Source: Alloalcanivorax balearicus MACL04 (lineage in GTDB: Bacteria > Pseudomonadota > Gammaproteobacteria > Pseudomonadales > Alcanivoracaceae). Taken from it: DNA of 64,000 bases. Below the pieces are notes generated by a model. The model was not told the origin of the DNA. It saw only the letters and a list, made by a program, of their open reading frames with translations, and did no database searches. Position 1 is the stretch's first letter, and each line of letters starts with the position of its first letter. The DNA lies in contig NZ_ARXS01000020.1 of the NCBI RefSeq assembly GCF_025532145.1, forward strand, positions 1-64,000. The letters are read 5' to 3'. This document shows positions 28,502-38,813 of this stretch, piece after piece. Position numbers and translations under genes: made by a program.

Positions 28502-29543
28502 TTCAGCGCGCCGCCCCCCTCTTCTTTTATTGGCCGGACTGGTCGCCCTGAGCGCATGCCAGACCACGCCACCATCACCGGAGGTTACCCGGAAGTCGCT
28601 GGAACAGTCGCTCCATGAACACCGTTATCGGGAAGCGCTGACCATGCTGGATGCGCGCCTGTTGCAAGACCCGGATCAGCCGGAACTGAGCCAACAGCGT
28701 GAAGACATCATCAAGGCGAGCCGCGAATACCGAGAGCAAACCCTGGCGGAAGCGCAGCGTCTGGCCGGGCAGGAGCAATGGCGTGACGCCCAGGGACTGC
28801 TGGAGTCCACTGGCGGCCATTTGATCCATCCCGGCCCGCTGGTGGCCTTGCGCGAATCACTGCACCAGCAGGAAGCCCGGCGCCTGCGGCAACGCCTTTC
28901 CGAATGGTGGCAAGCCCAGGCCCGCGCGCTGTTGGACAGTGCCGCTCTGGACAGCGCGCTCACCGGCTACACCCTGCCGGAGGCGGGACAAACCCTTGAA
29001 CTTCGCCAGGCCTTGAAAGCCGATTTGACCGAGCGGCTCACCAAGGTGGGTAACACCTACGCCGAGCAAGGCGACTGGTCACGGGCGCAGCGAGCCTTGC
29101 ATCTGGCGCATCAGTTGCAGCCGGATCAACCCGCGCCTGAGGCCCTGGGTCAGGCGCAACAGGTATTGGCCCGGGCACGCCAAAGGGCCGAGCAGCAACA
29201 GACTCAACGCCAACGGGAACGCTCTGAGTCGTTGATGACGGCCTACCGCGAGAGCGGCTCCCTGAAGGACCTGCTGGCGATACGGGAGTACCTGCGGTCC
29301 GCCCCCAACAACCATCTCACCGCTTTACGCGACGAGGTGGAGACGCTTTGCCGTGAACGCTACACCAAGGATATGGCCACCGGGGATGCCCTCTACGCCC
29401 GTGGTGAATACCAAGCCGCGTACGCCATCTGGCAGGAACTCAAGCCCCTTGCACCCGACAACGTGGAGCTCAACAAGAAACTGGAAAGAACCCGGCGGGT
29501 CCTCAACAATCTGCGGGCCCTGGACGCCACCTCATCGGAATAG
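28488..29543 (+). CDS. Tetratricopeptide-like repeat lipoprotein
   Basis: A 351-aa lipoprotein: signal peptide with lipobox LSAC (Cys near residue 24) followed by Gln-Thr, then helical repeats resembling TPRs (REALTMLDARLLQDPDQPEL, WSRAQRALHLAHQLQPDQP, GEYQAAYAIWQELKPLAPDN). Starts at GTG 28488 inside the end of the cyclase gene, so the two are translationally coupled. A role as partner or sensor accessory of the cyclase is inferred from the overlap only. Confidence 0.78.
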   Translation: MHRPDSARRPPLLLLAGLVALSACQTTPPSPEVTRKSLEQSLHEHRYREALTMLDARLLQDPDQPELSQQREDIIKASREYREQTLAEAQRLAGQEQWRDAQGLLESTGGHLIHPGPLVALRESLHQQEARRLRQRLSEWWQAQARALLDSAALDSALTGYTLPEAGQTLELRQALKADLTERLTKVGNTYAEQGDWSRAQRALHLAHQLQPDQPAPEALGQAQQVLARARQRAEQQQTQRQRERSESLMTAYRESGSLKDLLAIREYLRSAPNNHLTALRDEVETLCRERYTKDMATGDALYARGEYQAAYAIWQELKPLAPDNVELNKKLERTRRVLNNLRALDATSSE

Positions 29544-29603
29544 CCCGCGCCTCTCTCGTCTGAACAAGCGCCAACTCACCGAAAAGCTCTGAAAGGAAGG
29601 AGA

Positions 29604-29631
29604 GGAAGCGGCTGGGACTCCAACCGCTTCC
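29604..29631. terminator. Hairpin between convergent lipoprotein and gspD genes
   Basis: GGAAGCGG (29604-29611) pairs with CCGCTTCC (29624-29631), extended inward by TGG/CCA. No T-run follows on the plus strand; the minus strand is CT-rich after the stem. Confidence 0.5.
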
Positions 29632-29639
29632 GGAGGGGG

Positions 29640-31832
29640 TTATTGTTCGTCGCCGGACTTTTTGTTCTGCGCCGCCGAGCCCTGTTCGGCGTTGATCACC
29701 GGTCCGGAGGCCGGCGGCACCACACTCTCATCGGCGCTGCGCTGCTGCTCACGCTCATAGGCCCGGCGATAGTCGTCGGAGGTGCTGGTACGGCCATTGA
29801 ACAGGCGATCGACCCGGGTAGGCAGCGGGTTCTTCACTTCCTGTACCAACTCGCCATTCTCATCGACGCTGAACTGCATGGCAGTGATCCCCATGTACTT
29901 GTCGCGCGTCATCTCCACCAGACGTTCATTGCTTTCCAGGATGGTCGGTTTGATGAAGACCATCAGATTGCGTTTCACATGGGTCTCGCTGGTGGAGCGG
30001 AACAACACGCCCAGGAGCGGAATATCCCCTAGTAACGGCACCTTGCGCACCGTCTTCTGCACATCATCGCTGATCAAACCGCCCAGGGCGATGGTCTGAC
30101 CGTCATCCGCCAGCACCGTGGTGGTCAACTGGCGTTTGGTGGTGATGATATCGGAGGCGGAGGAATCATCCTTCACCGCGGAGGTTTCCTGGTCCAGTTC
30201 CAGCCGGATGGTATCCATACCCGCCAGATGCGGAGTTACTTTCAGGGTCAGCCCCACGTCTTCCCGCTGGATGGTGGTGAACGGGTTGGCGGTGGTGGAA
30301 CTGGAGGAAGTGGACTGCCCGGTAATGAACGGCACGTTCTCCCCCACGATGATGGAGGCTTCCTGATTATCCAGTGTCAGGATGCTGGGCGTGGACAACA
30401 GGTTGGTATTGGTGGTGCTGGCCAGGGCCTGAACCAGTGCGCCCCAACGCAGGTTGCCATCCGCATCGGTTTCGCCGAAACCGGCGGCGATACCGTCGCC
30501 CAGCGTCAGATTGGTGGGATCGTCGGTAAGCATGGCCTGAATCAGCCCTTGCACACTGAGCCCCTGACCGGAGAAATTGACACCGCCATAGCCACCGCTG
30601 CTGCTACCGGCCAGATATTGAAAGCCCAGACTGTCGGCCTTATCGCCGGTGACCTCGACAATCGCCGCCTCAATCAGGATCTGGGTGCGGCGCACGTCCA
30701 GCTGGCTGATCACCGATTGCAGTTCGTTCATCATTTCCGGTTCGGCGCGAATCACCAGAGCGTTGAGTGACGCATCCGCCTGGATCGACACTTTATTGTC
30801 GCCGGTGCCGGCCACGGCGGCGCCGCTGGCACCGCCCGCGGCACCGCTACTTTCCCCGCCCTTGCGCACCGCCGCCGCCCCCTGGGCGAAATTCATCAGC
30901 AGTTCGGCCATATCCTCGGAATCGCCGTGGCTCAAGCGAATCACCTGAACCCGGCTGGAGGCGGAAGACGGCGTATCCAACCGCGTGATCAATGGCAGCA
31001 AACGCGCCCGGGTGGCCCGATCGCCTTTCAGGATCAGGCGGTTGGTGCGTTCATCGGCCACCACCGTGGCGGACTCCGTTCTCGGTGCACGACGATTACC
31101 GCCCCCGGCCGCCTGCGTGCTACTGACCAGTTGATCGAGTAACGACACCATGTTGCCGGCAAAAGCGTGCCGCAGTTGAACAATTTCCACCTCCTCGCTT
31201 TCGGTATTGTCGAGGTGGTGAATGATGGCGCGCAGGCGCTGAATGTTGTCCGCGTGGTCGCTGATAATCAGGGCGTTGGCGGAGCCTACCGCCGCCAGGT
31301 GGCCGTACTGGGGCACCAGGGGACGCAGTACCGGCACCAACTCCTCCACCGGAGAGTTTTGCACCGCGATCACCTGGGTCACCAGTTCCTCACCGCCGGC
31401 CTCGTTGGCCTCGGTCATCGGCAAGTTGCTTTGCTTGGCGGTGGTGTTGGTGACGATCTTGACCACATCACCGGAAGGCACCGCGGCGTAACCGTGCACC
31501 TGCAATACCGACAGGAACAGCTCATAGACCTCGGCGGCCGTCAGCGGCTGATTGGATATCACCGTCACATCCCGGGCCCGGACCCGCGGGTCGACCACGA
31601 AATTCTTGCCGGTCATCTCCGCCACCTGGCTGATAAACGCCTGTATATCCGCATTGCGAATATTGACGGTCCATGTCTTGCCATCGGCATTCTGCACCAC
31701 CTGGTCCTGGCCGGCGCGCTGCGCGTGGGCCGGCAGGCTCACGGACACAACAAGGACAGCCAGGAGGCTGCCTAGGGCCGGTGCCAGGAGCCTCTTGGCA
31801 GAAACTCCGCGGTGCTGTTTCAGGGGCTCCAT
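29640..31832 (-). CDS. gspD: Type II secretion system secretin GspD
   Basis: Outer membrane channel of the type II secretion system. The 730-aa protein has a cleavable signal (to about SLPAHA), N0-N3 domains (NFVVDPRVRARDVTVISNQP for N0/N1; YELFLSVLQVHGYAAVPSGD) and the secretin core with VPLLGDIPLLGVLFRS and the LNVFI-type end. A Gly/Ala/Ser-rich linker lies in N3 (KGGESSGAAGGASGAAV). It follows gspC by 10 bp on the same strand. Confidence 0.96.
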   Translation of the reverse strand: MEPLKQHRGVSAKRLLAPALGSLLAVLVVSVSLPAHAQRAGQDQVVQNADGKTWTVNIRNADIQAFISQVAEMTGKNFVVDPRVRARDVTVISNQPLTAAEVYELFLSVLQVHGYAAVPSGDVVKIVTNTTAKQSNLPMTEANEAGGEELVTQVIAVQNSPVEELVPVLRPLVPQYGHLAAVGSANALIISDHADNIQRLRAIIHHLDNTESEEVEIVQLRHAFAGNMVSLLDQLVSSTQAAGGGNRRAPRTESATVVADERTNRLILKGDRATRARLLPLITRLDTPSSASSRVQVIRLSHGDSEDMAELLMNFAQGAAAVRKGGESSGAAGGASGAAVAGTGDNKVSIQADASLNALVIRAEPEMMNELQSVISQLDVRRTQILIEAAIVEVTGDKADSLGFQYLAGSSSGGYGGVNFSGQGLSVQGLIQAMLTDDPTNLTLGDGIAAGFGETDADGNLRWGALVQALASTTNTNLLSTPSILTLDNQEASIIVGENVPFITGQSTSSSSTTANPFTTIQREDVGLTLKVTPHLAGMDTIRLELDQETSAVKDDSSASDIITTKRQLTTTVLADDGQTIALGGLISDDVQKTVRKVPLLGDIPLLGVLFRSTSETHVKRNLMVFIKPTILESNERLVEMTRDKYMGITAMQFSVDENGELVQEVKNPLPTRVDRLFNGRTSTSDDYRRAYEREQQRSADESVVPPASGPVINAEQGSAAQNKKSGDEQ

Positions 31833-31842
31833 AAAGGTCTCG

Positions 31843-32709
31843 CTACGGTGGATAACTCACGGTGAATTCCTGATCGCCACGCTGTACCACGATGGTGGCG
31901 CTCTGGGACTCCTGGAACGACTGCAACGCCGCCAGGTCATTTTCCTCGGTGCCCAGGGGGTACCCGTTCACCGACAAAATCACGTCGCCCTGATTCAGGC
32001 CGACCTGCTCAATCAGTTGTTTTGGCGCGGAAGAGCCCAGCGAATACCCCTGACTCTCGCCACCGGCGACGGCCTTGAGACCGAGCTGGCGAATCAGGGT
32101 GGTGCGCTGCTGGCCAAGGTCCGCCTCAGCGGACGGTGACGGCTCCTGGGGCCGTCTTGGCGGAGGGGGAGGCGGTGGCCGCGACGATGCCGAAACCCCG
32201 CCGAGCGCGGCCAGCTCGTTCAAACGCAGGGTTTCCAACTGCCCCACGCGTTTGAGAATGATACGGTCGGCGTAAATTTCTTCGACGGTGGCATTGCCCG
32301 GCAGGGCATCGCCGATGCGGTATAGTTCGGCATCGCCGCCGCTTTCAGCAACGATGGCGGAAGACTGGGTGCGGTCCAGACTGCGGAAGATACCAAGCAG
32401 TTGCAGTTTAAGGCGGGTATCCGGAGCATCGACGGGCTTGTCGCTGGCTTCCTCCTGCCCCTGGTACACCCCGAACAGGTTCCAGGATTCCATTTCCGAC
32501 GGGGAGATACCACGACGGTCTCCGCCCTGCCCGGAGGCGGACACAGTATGCAGCCCTGATTCCGGTACCGGGTCATTGGGACCGTAACTCAGCAGCCAGA
32601 CGGTCTGTGCGATCACATAAGCGAGCCCCACCAGCAACAGCAACATCACCGCCAAACGGAGCGGAGGCTGCCATTGCTGCGCGTTTCCCCTTTGGGCCCA
32701 CTGAATCAT
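31843..32709 (-). CDS. gspC: Type II secretion system protein GspC
   Basis: Inner-membrane protein that links the platform to the GspD secretin. The 288-aa protein has one N-terminal membrane helix (LRLAVMLLLLVGLAYVIAQT), the HR domain (WNLFGVYQGQ, LKLQLLGIFRS), a Pro-rich linker (RPPPPPPPRRPQEPSPS) and a C-terminal PDZ domain (LNQGDVILSVNGYPLGTEEN). Start at ATG 32709. It lies between gspN and gspD. Confidence 0.93.
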   Translation of the reverse strand: MIQWAQRGNAQQWQPPLRLAVMLLLLVGLAYVIAQTVWLLSYGPNDPVPESGLHTVSASGQGGDRRGISPSEMESWNLFGVYQGQEEASDKPVDAPDTRLKLQLLGIFRSLDRTQSSAIVAESGGDAELYRIGDALPGNATVEEIYADRIILKRVGQLETLRLNELAALGGVSASSRPPPPPPPRRPQEPSPSAEADLGQQRTTLIRQLGLKAVAGGESQGYSLGSSAPKQLIEQVGLNQGDVILSVNGYPLGTEENDLAALQSFQESQSATIVVQRGDQEFTVSYPP

Positions 32710-32918
32710 AAAAGCGTCACTTCCCGTTATCGTTATACCAACCGCCACTGATATCCGCCGTTCCCGTACCGGAACCGACGCCCCAGGGCTGGCCGGATGT
32801 CCTTGTTCACCCGGGCCCGCCACATCAACACACGTTCACGCGTGCCGACATCGACCGACCCTACAGCGGACACATTACCGTAATATAAAAAATGCGGTTT
32901 TTTTTCCAGTGCTATATT

Positions 32919-33635
32919 TCAGCGTCCTGGCGGGAACGGCTGACTCATCTGGAACACCACATCGGAGGGATCCCCCCCCTGGCTGACCCCGAGCAATTGG
33001 GGCCACGCCCTGAATACTTGTACGTTCAGTTTTTGTTCCGCCACCCGCGCGGCGAACACTTGCTTCTGTTCGGGGTCCGTCACCACCAGCGACGGACCGG
33101 TCTCCACCATACTCAGACGTCCCTGAAGTGGCGGTACCGGCGCGGACTCACCACGTCCCCAGCCAACCGTGCCCCCACTGTAATCAAGGGTACCTTTGGC
33201 ATCGACCACGGCATCATCGGCGAGTTCCAGGGCAATCAGTGTCATCCTCACCGTGCCATCGGCCTGACCCTGGGGAATATAGCGGCTCACCATGGCCACC
33301 GGCACATTGGCGCGCCACTGCTCCAGGCGCCAGTCGCCCCAGGCAACGCCCAACCAGCCTTGCACATCCAAATCGTTGGATACCATGGCCAGATCAAGCC
33401 CCGGCGTCAATCCGTGCCAATTGACCTCCCAGCGCACCCGCCCCTGTTGATCGCGCCAACTGACCGCCGCGGAGCCGCTCCACCAGCGGCCCCGGGCGTC
33501 GGCCAGGGTCAGCGGCGCACCGCCCAGGCGCAGTTGCGGAATACGTTCCACCAGCACCGCCGCGGGCATCAACACAATGAGAAACAGGATCAGGCTGACA
33601 ACAAACACCGCCCCCAAGGCGAAACCACGACGCAT
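32919..33635 (-). CDS. gspN: Type II secretion system protein GspN
   Basis: A 238-aa accessory type II secretion protein, single N-terminal membrane helix (VFVVSLILFLIVLMPAAVLV) and a periplasmic domain matching GspN (PQLRLGGAPLTLADARGRWWSG, VNWHGLTPGLDLA). ATG 33635 (MRRGFAL) or the adjacent 33638. It leads gspN-gspC-gspD, which is separate from the rest of the gsp genes in this window. It is the last clearly core gene before the island. Confidence 0.88.
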   Translation of the reverse strand: MRRGFALGAVFVVSLILFLIVLMPAAVLVERIPQLRLGGAPLTLADARGRWWSGSAAVSWRDQQGRVRWEVNWHGLTPGLDLAMVSNDLDVQGWLGVAWGDWRLEQWRANVPVAMVSRYIPQGQADGTVRMTLIALELADDAVVDAKGTLDYSGGTVGWGRGESAPVPPLQGRLSMVETGPSLVVTDPEQKQVFAARVAEQKLNVQVFRAWPQLLGVSQGGDPSDVVFQMSQPFPPGR

Positions 33636-33686
33636 CATTTCGATCCAACATCCGACATCCTGCCAGGCACACGATGGTGCTGACAC

Positions 33687-34300
33687 AGACGTTTATTTTT
33701 CATGGCATCCATGGTCATGAATCCACTACCCCAATGAACTTGCCTGGCCGAATCCCGACGGACCGGCTGGTACGACCGCGCCACTAACGAAGCCGAAACG
33801 CTAACTGTACCTCAATCCGGAGCCTGCTAGCACCTGATCAAATACGGCCAATGCCGCGCGGTAGGCAAGACGGCGCGATTTCACAAGAAGGGGCGCCAGG
33901 GTGGGCCATCACAATGACACGCTCATGACGGCCCAACCCGGGGCGAATACTTATGACCCAACCGTGACAGGCGGTGCCGAAACAAGAGAGAAGGAGGCCT
34001 GCATAGCGCAGCGGAAAAAGATCGTTGCCCCGGGAGCGGGGGCAACGAGAATATGCCAATTGTCTGGATTGATGCTTGATGCCGCCCGACCACATCGACG
34101 GCGGGCAACATGCCGCCAACAGGTGAACCGCATTAACAAGACGAGCCGTGACCGCCATGACCGTCATTTTGTCATGGAATATTCACGGAACCGGGGATTT
34201 CAGGAAATGGAAACGTCGGCAAGCGCCGGGGGACGCCCAGGGACCAAAGGCCCCTGGGCGGGTGGCGGGACAATCAGAACGGTTATGTATACCTAAGTTT
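33687..34300. other. 614-bp non-coding stretch next to the island
   Basis: No convincing gene. An open frame at 33901-34296 has no recognisable family and is probably chance. Two hairpins are clear: TCGTTGCCCC/GGGGCAACGA at 34022-34048 and CGCCCAGGG/CCCTGGGCG at 34234-34260. Base composition drops sharply right after 34300, which I take as the approximate left border of the island. Confidence 0.6.
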
Positions 34301-34456
34301 GTAAACTTCTAAATTTCCCCAGCAACAATGGGGCTTTTCTCAATAGGGAGAGCACTGAGAAAAAGTTTATGTAAACAAATGCCGACCGACCAACGAGGTT
34401 GTTTACAGTCCTCCACGAACCCGTGAAGCGTATAGGCTTGAATGGACAGGCAGGAA

Positions 34457-34752
34457 CTATACAACTGGCAGATCAAGCTTGACACCGAAGTGCCCCGCAT
34501 CCGCAGGTGAACGGTGCCACCCGCCGACTATCATTGCATCACACTTACAGACGATCTGCGCATGGCCCAATTGTTTTAATTGCTTTCGATAAAGGCGCGC
34601 ATTCTGTCGCGACAGATACCCTACTCTCTGTCCTTCAATAGTCACTCGAACGGCTCGATTGTCATGCGGATTGGAATCCTCCAAGTAAAGGATGGCCTCT
34701 GTCACATACTCGGCGCCGTCCTCTGAGCGACCGCCACTGATGGCACCGCATG
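34457..34752 (-). pseudogene. HIRAN-domain gene fragment (5' end missing)
   Basis: The translated stretch ISGGRSEDGAEYVTEAILYL followed by EDSNPHDNRAVRV and GQRVGYLSRQNARLYRKQLK matches the HIRAN domain, a small nucleic-acid-end-binding fold. The frame upstream of about 34752 becomes the antisense of another gene, so the N-terminus is lost. The 5' limit is approximate. A leftover of earlier island cargo. Confidence 0.6.
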
Positions 34753-34766
34753 CACTCCTCCACAAT

Positions 34767-34889
34767 GGCCCTGGTGGTGTGCCAGTCATCTGAGGCCGCA
34801 TTCCAGCGAATTATCTCGTCGGGTGTGGTGTACGCCTCCCACACCCGTTCAATCGGGGCTCGTACGTTCGTCTCGACGGTGAGTTGCAT
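34767..34889 (-). pseudogene. SRPBCC/AHSA1-family gene fragment (3' end missing)
   Basis: Starts at ATG 34889 with GGAGAG upstream. The first 41 residues (TVETNVRAPIERVWEAYTTP, DEIIRWNAASDDWHTTRA) match the start of SRPBCC/activator-of-Hsp90-like proteins, normally about 140 aa. After DWHTTRA the reading frame enters unrelated sequence, so the gene is cut at about 34766, where the HIRAN fragment begins. This is a junction of two broken genes. Confidence 0.65.
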
Positions 34890-35053
34890 AGCGGCTCTCT
34901 CCAGTTTGGTGGCAGCGGGTTGTTCACTGCCATTTGCGGGGGTGAACAGCAGATATTATCGTGCAAAGGCCTATTGTGACGTAGGCAGAAAGCGACACGG
35001 GCGGCGCTTGCCAGGCGCTGCGACCATCCTTCTGTGTTGCATTCCGCGTCCCG

Positions 35054-35071
35054 CTGTCATGCCTATGTCAT
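35054..35071 (+). promoter_or_regulatory. Pho box (PhoB-binding site) of the htx-ptx operon
   Basis: CTGTCAT (35054-35060), GCCT, ATGTCAT (35065-35071): two 7-bp direct repeats with a 4-bp spacer, the consensus PhoB layout with one mismatch in the second repeat. A possible -10, TACCAT, starts 10 bp later at 35082, the usual spacing for PhoB-activated promoters lacking a -35. It lies 136 bp upstream of htxA. The 34890-35206 interval also holds a direct repeat CATGATCGA (35093 and 35130) and GATCTGTAGATC, possible regulator sites. Confidence 0.75.
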
Positions 35072-35206
35072 ACCGACGATCTACCATCCTTTCATGATCG
35101 ATCTGTAGATCAAAGTTACTTATTGATTACATGATCGAATCAGCATGCCGGAAGGAGCCGCAGTTTGCCCTCCCGATTATTCGTTGGAAGACCTCGGAGC
35201 ATCACC

Positions 35207-36067
35207 ATGTTTGCAGAGCAGCAACGCGAATATCTCGACAAGGGATATACGAAGATTGAAAGCTTTTTCTCCGCGGAGGAAGTAGCGAAGATTCTTGAAG
35301 ACGTCAAGCAAATTGAATTGGGAGCTATTGGCGTAGCTTCGGACAATGAGACTTACCAGTTCGAAAAGAAGAATGGCGAGACGACGAAGCTACTGCGTCG
35401 CGTCGAGAATCCTCACCTTTATTTCGATGCAATAGATTCTTTGGTCAGGTCGGAAAAAATCGTCGATTTGCTTCGGCATTTCCTGGGCGAAAACATCCGT
35501 TTGCACAATAGCAAAATCAACTTCAAGCCGCCATCAGGCGCGCCAGTCCAGTGGCATCAGGACTGGGCATTCTATCCCCACACAAACGATGATTTTCTTA
35601 CTCTCGGAATTTTCCTCGACGAGACAAGTGAGAAAAATGGCGCGATGGCATGCTTGCCAGGCTCCCACAAAGGAAAAGTGTACGACCACCGGAACGTCGA
35701 GACGGGCGAGTTTTGCCACGCGATCTCTCGCTCCAACTGGGACGAAGCGCTCGACCCGACAGAAGGGGAGTTACTGACGGGACCCGTAGGAACTGTCACG
35801 TTGCATCACGTCCGGACCCTTCATGGTTCAGGCCCAAACCACTCAACGATCAGGCGGCGTTTTCTGCTCATCGGCTATGCCGCGGCTGATGCCTGGCCAC
35901 TTCTGGGCTGTGGCAACTATGGGGATTATGAAAGCCTCATGGTCTCTGGCCGATCCACCGTATTCCCGCGCATGGTGGAACTCCCTTTGACTGTCCCGTA
36001 TCCGTTGTCGATGTACGGTGATCGCATCTTTGAAAGTCAACGAGCTTTGACTCAAAAGTACTACTGA
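35207..36067 (+). CDS. htxA: Hypophosphite:2-oxoglutarate dioxygenase
   Basis: Fe(II)/2-oxoglutarate dioxygenase that oxidises hypophosphite to phosphite. The 286-aa protein is of the phytanoyl-CoA dioxygenase superfamily: iron ligands H117 and D119 (QWHQDWAF) and distal H206 (RTLHGSGPN), with R216-R218 for 2-oxoglutarate binding. Start at ATG 35207 with GGAG eight bases upstream. The name rests on recognised similarity to HtxA of Pseudomonas stutzeri and on the following transporter/PtxD genes; phytanoyl-type relatives with other substrates exist. Moderate GC, lower than the core. Confidence 0.9.
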   Translation: MFAEQQREYLDKGYTKIESFFSAEEVAKILEDVKQIELGAIGVASDNETYQFEKKNGETTKLLRRVENPHLYFDAIDSLVRSEKIVDLLRHFLGENIRLHNSKINFKPPSGAPVQWHQDWAFYPHTNDDFLTLGIFLDETSEKNGAMACLPGSHKGKVYDHRNVETGEFCHAISRSNWDEALDPTEGELLTGPVGTVTLHHVRTLHGSGPNHSTIRRRFLLIGYAAADAWPLLGCGNYGDYESLMVSGRSTVFPRMVELPLTVPYPLSMYGDRIFESQRALTQKYY

Positions 36068-36076
36068 AGTCTTTAA

Positions 36077-36988
<912 letters not shown>

Positions 36989-37111
36989 AGCACGAGGGGT
37001 CCGTTCTTGGATGAGGGCAGCGGACGACAAGGTGGACTGACGCACGCCAGCTCCTTGTCTCCGCTGCACGAACATACGGGCGCGCATCGCGATACCACAG
37101 AGGATGAACCA

Positions 37112-37960
37112 ATGAATCAGCGAATCGAAGAAGTCATGCTGGCTAATGTCAAGAGGGACGTAGCCAGGAGAAAGCGGCATTTTGCAACGTCGGTCGTAGT
37201 ACTCAGTTTGCTGGCAGTGGCCTGGTACGTGTGTCAGATAGAATTCCAGAAGCTAGGCGCCGGTTTACCGAGACTATGGTCATTCGTCGTGCAGATGTTT
37301 CCACCCGACCTGAGCGACCTGGACGTCATTCTAAAAGGGGCTGGCGAGACGCTCGCCATGGCGACGATTGGCACGATATTCGCCACAATCATGGCATTTC
37401 CGCTGGCACTCATGGCTGCGCGTAATACCTGTCCGAACAAGTGGACCTATCGGGTATCCCGCGCCATCCTGAACGCCAGCCGCGGCACGGAGACATTTGT
37501 CTATGCACTTGTATTTGTAGCAGCAGTGGGCTTCGGTCCGTTCTCCGGCGTACTGGCCATTACTTTCCACATGGTAGGGGCAATCGGCAAAATGTTTGCT
37601 GAAGCCATCGAGCCCGTTGACCAAGGGCCATTGGATGCGCTCGCCTTGACCGGTGCCAGCAGGGCAAAGATTATCCGCTACGGTCTGATCCCGGATGTTA
37701 TGCCGCACCTGATCGCGAGCGTTCTATACATTTGGGAATTCAGTGTCAGAACGTCCACAGTACTGGGCATCGTAGGCGCAGGTGGAATTGGGCAGACCCT
37801 GAAAGATACTGTGGACTTGTTGGAATTCAACAAGATGATTACGGTACTGGCGGTTGTATTGCTGATGGTGTCGGCAATCGATTTCATCAGTGACCGGCTC
37901 AGGTACTTGATATTGGACACAAAACGCGAGGGATTCGAAACTCTCCCTGCGAATAACTGA
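37112..37960 (+). CDS. htxC: ABC transporter permease (PhnE-like)
   Basis: Inner-membrane permease of 282 aa with an N-terminal helix (FATSVVVLSLLAVAWYVCQI) and a core of five or more helices; the coupling (EAA) loop reads GPLDALALTGASRAKIIRYGL. Family PhnE/PtxC/HtxC. ATG 37112 has GAGG nine bases upstream, whereas the frame stays open to 37007 with no membrane-protein features. The 123-bp gap from htxB is the largest in the operon. Confidence 0.9.
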   Translation: MNQRIEEVMLANVKRDVARRKRHFATSVVVLSLLAVAWYVCQIEFQKLGAGLPRLWSFVVQMFPPDLSDLDVILKGAGETLAMATIGTIFATIMAFPLALMAARNTCPNKWTYRVSRAILNASRGTETFVYALVFVAAVGFGPFSGVLAITFHMVGAIGKMFAEAIEPVDQGPLDALALTGASRAKIIRYGLIPDVMPHLIASVLYIWEFSVRTSTVLGIVGAGGIGQTLKDTVDLLEFNKMITVLAVVLLMVSAIDFISDRLRYLILDTKREGFETLPANN

Positions 37961-37993
37961 TTGCTTCACGTATTACTGGAAGGGCGGTTCGCA

Positions 37994-38794
37994 ATGAAAG
38001 ATGTAGCGTTGCAGTTAAAGAATGTCGGTAAGTCATACGGCAATAAAGTTGTCCTGGAATCGATTGACTTCGAAGTACGTCACGGCTCAATGGTTGCCTT
38101 GCTCGGCACAAGCGGGGCAGGGAAGTCGACGCTTTTCCGATGTCTCACTGGCCTTGAGCCGATTGACTCCGGTTCTATCGTGGCGCTCGGAGAATCCATA
38201 CATGAACTGTCTCCGGCGCGTCTGCGGGCAGTACGTGGCCAGATCGGGTTCGTGTTCCAACAACTGCACCTGGTGAAAAGGTTCTCAGCACTCGAGAATG
38301 TATTGGGTGCGCGTCTGGCAGAGATGCCCATTTGGCGCGTCACATTGAAAAGCTTCAGCCGGGCTGACAAAGTGCTCGCGTTCGAATGTCTGGACCGGGT
38401 CGGCATGCTCGATTATGCAAACACGCCTACGCAACTGCTGTCAGGCGGTCAGCAACAGCGTATTGCGATAGCGCGAGCCTTGGCGCAGAAGCCCAAGATT
38501 ATTATTGCGGACGAACCCGTCTCCAGCCTCGATCCGCTGACGGCGCGCTCGGTTCTGCAAACGCTGAAAGCCGCGGCTACAGATCTTAATGTCGCGGTCC
38601 TGTGCAGCCTGCACCAGGTAGACCTGGCACTTGAAGTGTCTGATCGAGTCGTGGGATTGCGGGATGGGCGAATCAGTTTGAATATGGCTAACCAACCGAA
38701 TGATCAAGGCATGATGCAAAAGATACGATCCATTTATCAGCAGCGTGCCGTACACAGCGACAGAGACGAGCCGTTGCAGCGGCATGTCGCGTAG
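37994..38794 (+). CDS. htxD: ABC transporter ATP-binding protein (PhnC-like)
   Basis: Energises the importer. A 266-aa ATPase with Walker [14 protein letters not shown]-loop [11 protein letters not shown], signature [16 protein letters not shown], Walker [15 protein letters not shown] and switch His in [10 protein letters not shown]. Family PhnC/PtxA. ATG 37994 lies 33 bp after htxC. Order binding protein-permease-ATPase is that of the htx type rather than ptxABC. Confidence 0.9.
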   Translation: MKDVALQLKNVGKSYGNKVVLESIDFEVRHGSMVALLGTSGAGKSTLFRCLTGLEPIDSGSIVALGESIHELSPARLRAVRGQIGFVFQQLHLVKRFSALENVLGARLAEMPIWRVTLKSFSRADKVLAFECLDRVGMLDYANTPTQLLSGGQQQRIAIARALAQKPKIIIADEPVSSLDPLTARSVLQTLKAAATDLNVAVLCSLHQVDLALEVSDRVVGLRDGRISLNMANQPNDQGMMQKIRSIYQQRAVHSDRDEPLQRHVA

Positions 38795-38813
38795 TTCGTT
38801 CCTCAGAGGTCCC

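Noticed and set aside
33901-34296. 131-aa plus-strand open frame next to the island
   Set aside because: No recognisable family, covers two hairpins, composition unlike a real gene.
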